The notes beneath the pieces were generated by a model, which saw nothing but the letters and a program-made list of their open reading frames with translations, ran no database searches and was not told where the DNA came from. 64,000 bases of DNA from Triplophysa rosa (taxonomy: Eukaryota > Chordata > Actinopteri > Cypriniformes > Nemacheilidae): positions 31,327,848 to 31,391,847 of the forward strand of contig NC_079890.1 of NCBI RefSeq assembly GCF_024868665.1. Direction: 5' to 3'. Made by a program: the position numbers and the translations under genes. Shown here one piece after another: positions 33,584 to 42,513 of this stretch (position 1 is its first letter; each line of letters opens with the position of its first letter).

Positions 33584-36500
33584 CTCCCCCCCCCAAAGCG
33601 TCGACCTATTCCTCTGAGACGTCCTGTGGACCTCCGGGGAGAGACCTTGGGTGGGAGGGGGGAAGTTACCTGACCGAGTTGTCCATCCTGACCACATCCT
33701 CGACAGACCGTCAGCGTTGCCGTGGGAGGCCCCGGCCCGGTGTATCACTGTGAAGTGGTAGTCCTGGAGAGCTAGGAACCATCGTGTGACTCGGGCATTG
33801 GTATTTTTGGCTTTCGCCATCCACTGGAGCGGGGCATGGTCGGTCACTAACGAGAAGCTCCGTCCCAGAAGATAATATCGCAGCTCCAGGACTGCCCACT
33901 TTATAGCCAGGGCCTCCCTCTCCACGGTGGCGTACCGGCTTTCCGCGGGTGTGAGTTTCCGGCTAATGTACACCACCGGATGCTCCACTCCGTTGGGTGT
34001 CTGCGATAGCACCGCTCCCAGGCCGGTGTCCGAGGCGTCGGTCTGGAGGATGAAGGGGCAGCCGAAATCGGGCGCATGCAGTACCGATGCGGACGACAGT
34101 GTCTTCTTTAGGGCCTGGAATGATCGCTCCGTTTCCGGGGTCCACTTCACCTCCTCCGGCTGCCCCTTCCTGGTCAGGTTGGTCAGGGAGCTGGCTATGG
34201 ATGAAAAGTTGGGGATAAAACACCGATAGTACCCCGCTAGCCCCAGGAAGGCGCGTACCTGGGATTTGTTGTTGGGTCGGGGAGCGTCCCGGACGGCCTC
34301 CACCTTTTTCGTCTGGGGTTGGATAAGGCCTCCCCCCACCCGATACCCCAGGTACTGGGCTTCGGCCAGTCCGAGGTGGCACTTTTTGGGGTTGGCCGTC
34401 AAGCCTGCCTTCCGAAGGTCCGACAGCACTCTTCGCAGTCTGTCCAGATGGTCGTCCCAGGACCCCGAGTGGATGACTAGATCATCTATATATGCGGCTG
34501 CATAGGCTTGATGGGGCCGCAGCAAGACGTCCATCATCCGTTGAAACGTGGCAGGTGCCCCATGCAATCCGAATGGCAGCACGGTGTACTGCCAGTGTCC
34601 AGAGGGGGTGCTAAATGCGGTTTTCTCCCGGGACTTTGGAGAAAGGGGCACCTGCCAATATCCCTTTGTTAGATCGAGGGTGGAGATGAAGCGGGCTTTC
34701 CCCAGCCGGTCCAGGAGCTCATCCACTCGGGGCATTGGGTAACTGTCGAAGCTGGACACCTCATTGAGTCGCCGAAAGTCATTACAAAACCGGAGAGTGC
34801 CGTCTGGTTTCGGGACCATTACAATGGGACTGGACCAGGGGCTGCGGGAGGGCTCTATTACCCCCAACTCTTGCATTCTGGTGATCTCCTCCTCTATAGC
34901 CAGCCGACGAGCCTCTGGCACCCGGTAGGGCCGCTGTCTCACCACGACTCCAGGTGGTGTTCGGACCTCGTGTTGAATCACCCGAGTCTGCCCGGGCTTT
35001 GGGGAAAAGACGTCCTGGAACTGACTGACCAGGGAGTGGAGATCTTTTTTCTGGAGAGGGGACAGCTGTTCTCCCATCTGGATCACTGGCGGGTTATCCA
35101 GGGCGAACGCGGCCATCTGGGCTGGGGTGGCGACCCATTTCTTTAACAAGTTGACGTGGTACAGCTGCTCCTCCCGTCTCCGTCCCGGCTGACGGACCCG
35201 GTAGTTGACTGGCCCTACCTTCTCCACAACGGTGTAGGGTCCTTTCCAGGAGGCCAGGAATTTAGAGGTGGCTGTGGGGGTCAGGACCAACACTCGATCT
35301 CCAGGCTGGAATTCCCTCGGTTGGGCGGGCCGGTCATACCACCATTTTTGGGCACGCTGGGCCTCGACGAGGTGTTCCTTCACTATCGGCATCACCCGAT
35401 CTATGCGATCTCGCATCTGTTGGACGTGCTCGATCAGGCTGCGGTGTGGGGCTGGTTGTTGTTCCCAGGCATCCCGGGCCACATCCAGCAGCCCTCGAGG
35501 CTGCCGGCCGAAGAGGAGCTCAAACGGGGTGAAACCGGTAGACGCCTGGGGCACTTCTCGAACACCGAAGAGCACGTAGGGCAGTAGAAGGTCCCAGTCG
35601 CGCCCGTCCTCTGCCACCACTCGACGGAGCATCCTCTTCAGGGTCTGATTGAACCTCTCAACCAGTCCATCGGTTTGGGGGTGGTAGACGGATGTCCGCA
35701 GCTGTCTCACCTGAAGTAGGTGGCAGAGGTCCGCCATCAGCCGAGACATGAACGGGGTACCCTGGTCAGTCAGCACCTCCCTGGGTATGCCTACGCGGCT
35801 AAACATCAGGAAGAGTTCTTTGGCGATGGCTTTGGACGTGGCCTTCCGCAGGGGCAGGGCTTCCGGATACCGTGTAGCATAGTCCAGGATCACCAAGATG
35901 TATTCATGGCCCCGGGCAGACTTCGGTAGCGGCCCCACCAGGTCCATCCCGATGCGTTCGAAGGGCACTTCGATTACCGGTAGAGGGATGAGGGGGCTGG
36001 GGGGAGGACGTTGGGGTGACGTCAGCTGGCAGGTAGGGCAGCCTTGGCAGAACCGTTTCACCTCTCCCTCGAGGCCTGGCCAGTGGAACCGGTCGCGAAT
36101 CCGTTGGATGGTGTTTGCTGCAGCCAAGTGCCCCGCCATAGGGTGGGTATGGGCCAGCTCCATGATCGTCGCGGTCTTGGTCGCGGGGACCACCAGCAGA
36201 AGCTTCTCCTCCCCCCGCCTCGTGGCCGCACAGTACAACAGCCCGCGTTTTATCACGAAGTGGGGCAGGGGATGTGGGGTGGGTTGACGGTCCTCCCCGT
36301 CGATGACCCTAACCTGGGTCCAGCAATTCCGCAGTCGGGTATCCTCCCGCTGCTCCCGTCCGAACGAGCCGCCACTAGTTATCTGTTGAAACAAGGTGGC
36401 AAACAGGTTAGTGTCTCGGGACTCACCCTCTTTCTCACTCTCCGTCGCGAGGAGGACGGGTCGGGGCCTCCGTTCCTTCCGGGACCGCGCCTTCCGCCCT

Positions 36501-37666
36501 CGAAGTTCTCGGCTGGCGGGTCGCACGGTGCTAGCCAGCAGCTGGTCGAACCCGGGCCAGTCGCGCCCTAATAACATTGGCACCGGTAGGTCGTCCACGA
36601 TCCCGATCTCCAGCGTCCACGACCCCGGGCCGGCGGCCACCGTTACCTGGCGAGCCGGCACGTTCCGGGTGTCCCCGTGGACGCAGGTGATCAGGATGGA
36701 GGACCTCCCCCCGGCGCGGGGCTGCACAACCCCGGGCTGGACCAGCGTGACGGAACTCCCGGAGTCCAATGTGGCGGTTACTGGCCGTCCCTCCACACGG
36801 ACTGTCCGTCGGGGCGCCCCAGACGGGACAGCCTGGTGTACCGCACAACCCGCCAGCCAAGCGGGGGGTCCGTGGGATGAGGGCTCGGTGGGCATCGGTT
36901 CGTCCGGTGGTGTGGCCGCTGCGGGTCTGGGTACTGGCCTCGAAGTGCCCTCCTGTGGTCGCCAAGCCGGGTTTACCCTCCGGGGCGGCGCCCAAGCTCT
37001 CTCTCCTGTATCTCGGGCTGCCGAGGCCTCGGCCAGTTCCACCGCCTCCACGACCTCGCGGAGGGTGGTGGGACCTTTCATGCCTACCGTCGTTCGACAA
37101 CGCCGGGGAAGAGCTCTTAGTAGCCGGTCGACCACCACCCGTTCGGCCACCTGAGAGGCCGAAGGTTCTCCCGCTAGCAGCCATAATTGTCCTAGCCGGG
37201 ACAGTTTGGCTGCTTGGGCCCGCACCGGCACTTGGTCTTCGTACGACCATTGATGAAATTGCTGAGCCGCGCTGATGGGGGAGAGGCCGAGGCGGGCCAG
37301 GATTTCCCTTTTTAGGGCGTCGTAATCCTCACTGGCCAGCGGCTGTAGTGCTACATATGCCCTTTGGGCCTCACCAGTCAGGAAGGGGGCCAGGATCTTC
37401 GCCCACTCTGCTTTGTCCCAGGCTTCCCGAGTAGCGATAACCTCGAAGGTGTGGAGGTAGGCTTCGATATCATCCTGGGCCGTGAGTTTGGTCATCAGTT
37501 GATGGGCTGTGGATCGGGCATCTGGCAGTGGCACTCGGGCAGCCGCGCTTTCCCTCAGCAATCCCACGACTTGGTCGGTCTGCTCCTGGCGTTGGGCCAG
37601 CTGTTCCGAGAATCGCTGTTGGCGGACCACTACTTCTGCTAGGCGCCTGACGACATCCTCCATCAT
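33482..37666 (-). CDS. gag-pol: Gag-Pol polyprotein, Gmr1-type, intact single ORF
   Basis: 1,394 codons from ATG at 37664-37666 (MMEDVVRRLAEVVV). Residues 1-~290 are Gag, with a capsid-like AYLHTFEVIATREAW segment but no CCHC knuckle in the Pro/Arg-rich tail. Protease: TATLDSGSSVTLV (~301). Integrase zinc region: HTHPMAGHLAAANT to CQGCPTCQL (~510-545). DDE core: GMDLVGPLPK (~572), LTDQGTPFMSR (~635), GLVERFNQTLKR (~668). Then a GPYTVVEKVGPVNYRV segment. Reverse transcriptase: LPFGLHGAP and catalytic AYIDDLVIHSG (~1059). RNase H: QTDASDTGLGAVLSQ (~1208) and TDHAPLQW, ending GNADGLSRMW (~1320). All catalytic acids are present. No chromodomain or env. Gag and Pol are in one frame, so no recoding signal is needed. 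The last ~34 residues come from the LTR. Confidence 0.96.
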   Translation of the reverse strand: MMEDVVRRLAEVVVRQQRFSEQLAQRQEQTDQVVGLLRESAAARVPLPDARSTAHQLMTKLTAQDDIEAYLHTFEVIATREAWDKAEWAKILAPFLTGEAQRAYVALQPLASEDYDALKREILARLGLSPISAAQQFHQWSYEDQVPVRAQAAKLSRLGQLWLLAGEPSASQVAERVVVDRLLRALPRRCRTTVGMKGPTTLREVVEAVELAEASAARDTGERAWAPPRRVNPAWRPQEGTSRPVPRPAAATPPDEPMPTEPSSHGPPAWLAGCAVHQAVPSGAPRRTVRVEGRPVTATLDSGSSVTLVQPGVVQPRAGGRSSILITCVHGDTRNVPARQVTVAAGPGSWTLEIGIVDDLPVPMLLGRDWPGFDQLLASTVRPASRELRGRKARSRKERRPRPVLLATESEKEGESRDTNLFATLFQQITSGGSFGREQREDTRLRNCWTQVRVIDGEDRQPTPHPLPHFVIKRGLLYCAATRRGEEKLLLVVPATKTATIMELAHTHPMAGHLAAANTIQRIRDRFHWPGLEGEVKRFCQGCPTCQLTSPQRPPPSPLIPLPVIEVPFERIGMDLVGPLPKSARGHEYILVILDYATRYPEALPLRKATSKAIAKELFLMFSRVGIPREVLTDQGTPFMSRLMADLCHLLQVRQLRTSVYHPQTDGLVERFNQTLKRMLRRVVAEDGRDWDLLLPYVLFGVREVPQASTGFTPFELLFGRQPRGLLDVARDAWEQQPAPHRSLIEHVQQMRDRIDRVMPIVKEHLVEAQRAQKWWYDRPAQPREFQPGDRVLVLTPTATSKFLASWKGPYTVVEKVGPVNYRVRQPGRRREEQLYHVNLLKKWVATPAQMAAFALDNPPVIQMGEQLSPLQKKDLHSLVSQFQDVFSPKPGQTRVIQHEVRTPPGVVVRQRPYRVPEARRLAIEEEITRMQELGVIEPSRSPWSSPIVMVPKPDGTLRFCNDFRRLNEVSSFDSYPMPRVDELLDRLGKARFISTLDLTKGYWQVPLSPKSREKTAFSTPSGHWQYTVLPFGLHGAPATFQRMMDVLLRPHQAYAAAYIDDLVIHSGSWDDHLDRLRRVLSDLRKAGLTANPKKCHLGLAEAQYLGYRVGGGLIQPQTKKVEAVRDAPRPNNKSQVRAFLGLAGYYRCFIPNFSSIASSLTNLTRKGQPEEVKWTPETERSFQALKKTLSSASVLHAPDFGCPFILQTDASDTGLGAVLSQTPNGVEHPVVYISRKLTPAESRYATVEREALAIKWAVLELRYYLLGRSFSLVTDHAPLQWMAKAKNTNARVTRWFLALQDYHFTVIHRAGASHGNADGLSRMWSGWTTRSGNFPPPTQGLSPEVHRTSQRNRSTLWGGECDESPLAQSASPWRRRKSERHTCRPSVPRAKRL
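33584..33597 (-). promoter_or_regulatory. Gmr1-type polypurine tract
   Basis: The element strand has nine G then AG directly before the 3' LTR TGTGACG. The pol frame reads straight through it. Confidence 0.85.
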
Positions 37667-37828
37667 AGCTTACACCAGTAGAGAGAGAGAGAGAGAGAGC
37701 AATGGGCGTCCTGCGTGACAAAACAGGGGGGAAAAAATACACAAAAAAACAAACAAACAAAAAAAAAAATAATAATAATGTCCGGGGTACGTACACGGGG
37801 TCGTCGTTATGCCCGCATTCTCCACCAG
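37667..37828 (-). other. Gmr1-type leader between LTR and ORF
   Basis: About 160 bp with the primer site, an A/T homopolymer-rich part (ATTATTATT then T-rich on the element strand) and a (CT)n run just upstream of the ATG. No uORF of note. Confidence 0.7.
37805..37827 (-). promoter_or_regulatory. Gmr1-type primer binding site
   Basis: One base after the 5' LTR the element strand reads TGGTGGAGAATGCGGGC. It starts with TGG, as expected for pairing with a tRNA CCA end. From memory, the first nine bases would pair with the ...TCTCCACCA 3' end of a tRNA-Ala type; the match beyond that is poor, so the primer is not certain. Confidence 0.6.
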
Positions 37829-38263
37829 TGTGACAGGCAGAGCAACGACACGTACACAGTAGGTAAAGAGTATGACCCCGGAGGGTAAGTTTATTGATAG
37901 CCTCCCGGAGGAGACGAAAGAAGTACAGGGTTGGGGAGCCGGGTCAATCCTATCATCGGATCCGTTACTCTCCAGAGCCGAGGAGGGTATGAGTCGTTGG
38001 GCCGGCCTGTCCAGTTGCTGCGAGTAGCGGGGCGGGATGGGCATTCCTTCCGGTCGTTCGCTCAATCGTCCGAGTCTGGAAAAAAACCACAAGAACAAAG
38101 CTTGAGTGTGATCTCTGTGCTCTGGAGACGTTGCTCACCTTCCTGCGATTGCCAGCGGCTTTTATAGCCGTTTGGCACGAGGCGCTGATGGGCGGCAGGT
38201 GTGCCGCTCTGATTTCCTCCGTCTCCATGGCGACGCTGATTGTGCAAGGGGTGACTCGTCACA
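37829..38263 (-). repeat. Gmr1-type 5' LTR with promoter
   Basis: 435 bp. On the element strand a TATA box sits in GGCTATAAAAGCC (plus 38157-38169), about 95 bp from the LTR start. AATAAA (plus TTTATT at 37890-37895) lies about 60 bp from the LTR end. Together they give a compact U3-R-U5. Confidence 0.93.
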
Positions 38264-38542
38264 ATACATAAAATGAAACATTGTCATTTGTCAACAAAAA
38301 ATTACTTACATTTATTGGTCTGCTTGCTCGAGTGAGCAGCCATGTTGGAAATTTCTCTTAGCCCTTCGTTTGAAGTGAGGTCCTGAAAAATCTTCGTTTG
38401 AAGGGCTATCTGGCCCTTCCCCGTACCCCTACCTCTCCAACCAAAAGAGAATTGAGACACCCCTACCCCTTCACGTGAACGTGCCAAACGGAGGGGTAGG
38501 GGAAAGTGTAGGGGTAAGGGGTAGAATTGGGATTGGGCCTTA

Positions 38543-38875
38543 GTCAATCGGACAGCCGCGCTATTGAAGGGGGTTAATAATCTGGCAGGGGGTTCAAAGT
38601 AAGGAAGGAAGGAGGCGGGAACCGGCGAACGATAACCAACTTTTAATAATAAAATAAACAAACAACAAAACGAAAGTAAAGGGCCGACAGCTACCTCACG
38701 GTCAACTGCCGGCCAGACAAACATAAATAAAACTGTCCAGGCCTGGTCCTCTCTCGTCGTACACTCCTGTCGCTCGTCCTTTTATGCTTCCGTAGCTCCT
38801 CCGTGAGAGATGCGAGACTGGTGCATCGGGCAGCTGACACTCATTATGACTCGCGTCACCGGCCTCGCACCGTTC
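38543..38875 (-). mobile_element. Possible LTR fragment
   Basis: Read on the minus strand from TGTGAGAGAACGG, this has a TATA-like GCATAAAAGG and a later ATTATTAAAAG region, with GC-rich flanks resembling a retroelement LTR. It abuts a truncated family A MITE on the right. No matching end or duplication was found on the left, so limits are uncertain. Confidence 0.35.
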
Positions 38876-39166
38876 TCTCACAGAACTAAGATGTCGGCAC
38901 ATTTTTTTGTTTCTTTGCCAAAGGAAATGAGGTATTTACAAACACGCTCTGTAGAGCAGTTTGTCCGTTTAGGGCTACTGTAGAAACAACATGGTGAATT
39001 CCAGGCAATAAGACCCACGTTGTATGTAGATAGAAATAGCTCATTCTAAGTTAATAAAGACATACACTTCATTATGTAAGGTACACCTCTGAAGACATAG
39101 TTATGTATATTATATTGCATTTCTGTTAATAGATCCTCCAAAAAACTACACACTGGACCTTTAAAC
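38876..39166. mobile_element. TTAA MITE family A, partial copy
   Basis: From GAACTAAGATG and CTTTGCCAAAGG through CTCTGTAGAGCAGTTTGTCC to CACTGGACCTTTAA. In inverted orientation to the copy at 32325-32580. Confidence 0.7.
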
Positions 39167-40098
39167 TGGCTTCAATTGCTAAAATGTGACAAATTGAGTG
39201 AACGAAAACCTGTCAAAACAACTTACAATTAAGTCAGCACTTTTGCTTTTCTGGTCAGTGTGTCACGTTTGAAGCATGCTGAGATATTTAACAGGAAAGA
39301 TAACGAATGGGAATAGGATTTTCTGCAGTGCATGCAACTTGAACTGGTGGGCACACCGGTGGAATACCTAAGTGTGTGCGGGAGTGAGTGTTTGCACTGT
39401 GATCCTGTTCTCTGCAGACAGCTTAAAATATCTTTTGAGAGCAATAACCTGCATATTTGTGTTTACATTGGCTTGTAATCCCACTGGAGAATATGTGAGA
39501 ACAGCTATGTGGCATTTATCAATCTCATCAGGGATGTGACTGCGTGCAAATATCACACGATTCCCATGGAAATGAGTTTTCCGTCGAGACTCCTGACACG
39601 AGCTCTGGTCCAAAGGACAGGACGAGAGAGCACAAACGTCATGTACCGGCCCTGCAGTGACCTGACGTGCTATGTTGAATGATGCGCTCGTCTTTGAAAT
39701 GTCTTTTAACATTGAAACGATGATGCAGAGCTGGTACTGACCTGCTCATTCTGTGTTACAGCAGCTCGGAGGTCTGACTCTAATGGCTTATTTAGATAAA
39801 AGGTACAAGCTTTAATGTCTCTCTGCCTGTTTTTCATCTTTTGTGTCTGTGGGAAGTCTAATAATTGAATGCATCATGACTGGGGTGAAAGAAACAATGT
39901 CTTTGGTAAATGTGCTTGAGACGGAGTGAGGGAGAGATGGAGCTGTCTGATGTGGTTTGTCTATAGAGAGCTCTAATAAAAGGTCAGATTGGTGTTTCCA
40001 TAGTGATAGGAGATTGACAGGTGTTTTAGTGAAAGGACAGTTATGATATCATAACCTCTGACCCTGTAAAGGTCTGATTCTGTGTGAATAAGAGCTTC

Positions 40099-40151
<53 letters not shown>

Positions 40152-40304
40152 GGCTTTCTTTCTTCTCGCTCTACAAGGTTATTCTCCCTCTCTTTTTTGT
40201 CTCTTTTCATTTTTGTGTAAATTAATTCGTTGGCTGTTCATGTGGGCAAATATATCTGGGTTTTTATTACCATGCTGGTCTCCCTTGCCTGGCTTGCTGT
40301 AAAG
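39167..40304. other. Intron sequence with (GT)n at 40101-40144
   Basis: Only the dinucleotide run is recognisable. Confidence 0.5.
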
Positions 40305-40613
40305 GAGGAATGTTCTGCCAAAAACTAAAATTCTGTCATAATTTACTCAATCACAAGTTGTTCCAAACCTGCATGTGTTTGGTTGTTCTCCTGAACAGAA
40401 AGAAAGATTTTTAAAAGAATATTTGTAAGACTACCACAGTAAGGGGTGAAACTAGTATTGTAGTCAGTATTGCCCCAGAACGGTTTGGTTTTCCACATTC
40501 TTCAAAATATCTTCTGTGTTTAGCAGAACAAAGAAATGTAAACAGGTTTGGAACAACTTGAGGGTGAGTAAATGAAGACAGAATTTTCATTTTCGGGTGA
40601 ACTATATCCCTCA
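40305..40613. mobile_element. TTAA MITE family B, diverged copy
   Basis: AAATTCTGTCATAATTTACTC at left; GAGGGTGAGTAAATGAAGAC and TTTCGGGTGAACTATATCCC at right. The terminal TTAA sites are lost. Confidence 0.6.
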
Positions 40614-42356
40614 GGTCAGCTACTGAAGGCTGGGAGAGGTTTTTTTCTATACTTGTGGAACAGACCAACAAAGCTGCAAAAACACTAATAATCACTCATT
40701 GTTGAGATTTTCTAATGAATGTTGGTCATTTTCCCAAAAAACAATTTCGAAGCATTGTTTGCATGAATTAATTAATAATTTACATGTTTTTTTAAGTGGT
40801 GTGCCAATTTCCATGTACATTCATCTGTTGTTTCTCATCTACTTTCTTTCTTTATCACTTTTTACTTTGACTTCTGTCATCGCTCTGCATTCACATCTGC
40901 ATTTAGTTTTCCTCTCCTCTGCTTTAATCTTTCTCTCTCTATTATTCATCTTTCTATTCTCTCCACACACACATTTCTCAGTTGTTGATGTGTTTTCACA
41001 CGTTCTCATTTTCAATTTAGTTTTTTCATACATCCTGTAGTACACGTTCTCTCAAGCCTCGGTCTAGTTTGTCAGTGTTCATATCTCTCCTCTGCTCCTG
41101 TCTCAGTAGGTTTCATACCGATGACATCTCCCCTCACCTCTTCTCTTTCCCCTTCCGCCCATATATTTGCTTGCATCTATATAGATTCTGTCTGAACATA
41201 ATTGTTATGTCTCACGAGGGATATTGTTTTCCTTTCTTCCCTTTCCAATAACTTTTTTCTCCCAGTTTATCCTTCCTCCCTGTTTTTCTGTCATATCTCA
41301 GTTTGTTATATCTCTCTCATTCACCCTCTTGGGCTGCCGAGGTTTGGCGCTCGCCAGCTTTTTCATCTGCTACCTGTCATTCGGTTCTTTCTCCGGTTTT
41401 CAAGCAGTACAGTTTAATTCAGGTTAACGCATTTCTAAAGGCCTGCTCTCACCACTGTACTAAAATCTCAGAGTTATGAATCTGTGAGTTTGTGTGAGTG
41501 TATTTTTGTGCCCAAGGGTTTTCCGGAAATATTGTTTTCCATGTGCATGTGTTGAGGAAATCTGAGTGAGCGTGTGCGCTCCGTTGCTTTTTTCTGTATC
41601 TCTATTTAATATGTAATACTATCAGGCCCAGACAAATGTATCTTTTTTCTGGTTTCCAATGCATTTTTCCCACTGTGCTCTTGTCTCTGTCTCTCCATCT
41701 CGTTCTGTATTGTGGCCGAGCAAAGACTTCAGCTGCGTGTGAAACCTCAGGTAGCCGCGTTGAAAAGAATCTGGTTTCAGACAGGCTTTCAACACACCAC
41801 ATGATCATTTCAAATGATATAAAACGCATTCAAGTGAGCTTTAGATAACCAAGCAAATATTTATAGTCACCACAATGTTGTTGTTTTTTTGGTAGACGTA
41901 AGTTGAGTGATAAGTTGGTTTAAAAATACATTTTTAACGGAATATTCTTCTCAGCCTGCTCCATCAGATATCATATTTATTCATTCCATCAACAACAGAA
42001 CCTCCTGCGCAGGATTGCGGGATATCATTGGCAGCGAAGGATGTATATATGCTGTCATAAAAATGGACCAGACGAAATCAATCTTAGGCTAAGGGAACAC
42101 TGGATTTATACACGCCTCACACTTCCTCTCTGTGTACTCTCTCTCCGCCTCTCTTTATTTTGCATGTTTGTGTATGATTTCTCTAAATTCCCCGTTTTGT
42201 TGCAGCTGTTACCTTTTCAAAGGGCATTAACTCCTACAATTTTTCCTTCTTCTCTTTTTCTTCGACTGACTCACTCTTTTTTTCTCGAAGCTTGGCACTG
42301 GTCTCTTGCCCTTTCAATGGCAGAGTACAGATGATGCAGCAGCATTCTAAACAGGA
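40614..42356. other. Pyrimidine-rich intron sequence, nothing assignable
   Basis: Long CT-biased stretches (40830-41430) produce open frames without similarity. No element boundary was found. Confidence 0.5.
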
Positions 42357-42357
42357 G

Positions 42358-42400
<43 letters not shown>

Positions 42401-42513
42401 GAGAGCGATAGAACGAGAGGGAAAGAGAGAGAGAGAGAGAGAGCGATAGAACGAGAGGGAAAGAGAGAGAGAGAGAGAGAGCGATAGAACGAGAGGGAAA
42501 GAGAGAGAGAGAT
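42357..42513. repeat. (GA)n minisatellite with ~50-bp higher-order unit
   Basis: The GA dinucleotide is punctuated by GCGATAGAACGAGAGGGAAA, which recurs three times at about 47-50-bp spacing. The tract is thus a higher-order repeat, not a plain microsatellite. Confidence 0.85.

Larger units (their letters stand above)
33149..38263 (-). mobile_element. Complete Gmr1-type Ty3/gypsy retrotransposon (integrase before RT)
   Basis: A 5,115-bp element on the minus strand with 435-bp LTRs (37829-38263 is 5', 33149-33583 is 3') starting TGTGACG and ending TGTCACA. The 4-bp duplication ATAC lies at 33145-33148 and 38264-38267. The LTRs differ at two positions only (33363 versus 38043, and 33504 versus 38184). 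One ORF of 1,394 codons, free of stops, encodes Gag, protease, integrase, RT and RNase H in that order. A primer site and polypurine tract are present. This domain order marks the Gmr1-like group of deuterostome gypsy elements, in which integrase precedes RT as in copia. Nothing visible prevents it from being active. It lies antisense to pyruvate carboxylase. Confidence 0.95.
32818..38539. mobile_element. PIF/Harbinger-like element split by the Gmr1-type retrotransposon
   Basis: Left end GCCCAATCCCAATTCTA is inverted at the right as TAGAATTGGGATTGGGC. TTA flanks both sides (32815-32817 and 38540-38542), as expected for the TWA target of PIF/Harbinger. Without the nested 5.1-kb retrotransposon it is about 0.6 kb and has no ORF. 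Subterminal parts are rich in ACCCCT/AGGGGT on opposite strands. Confidence 0.6.

Noticed and set aside
35898..37275. Several 130-250-residue plus-strand frames over the Gmr1-type element
   Set aside because: They are antisense shadows of the intact Gag-Pol ORF, caused by high GC content.
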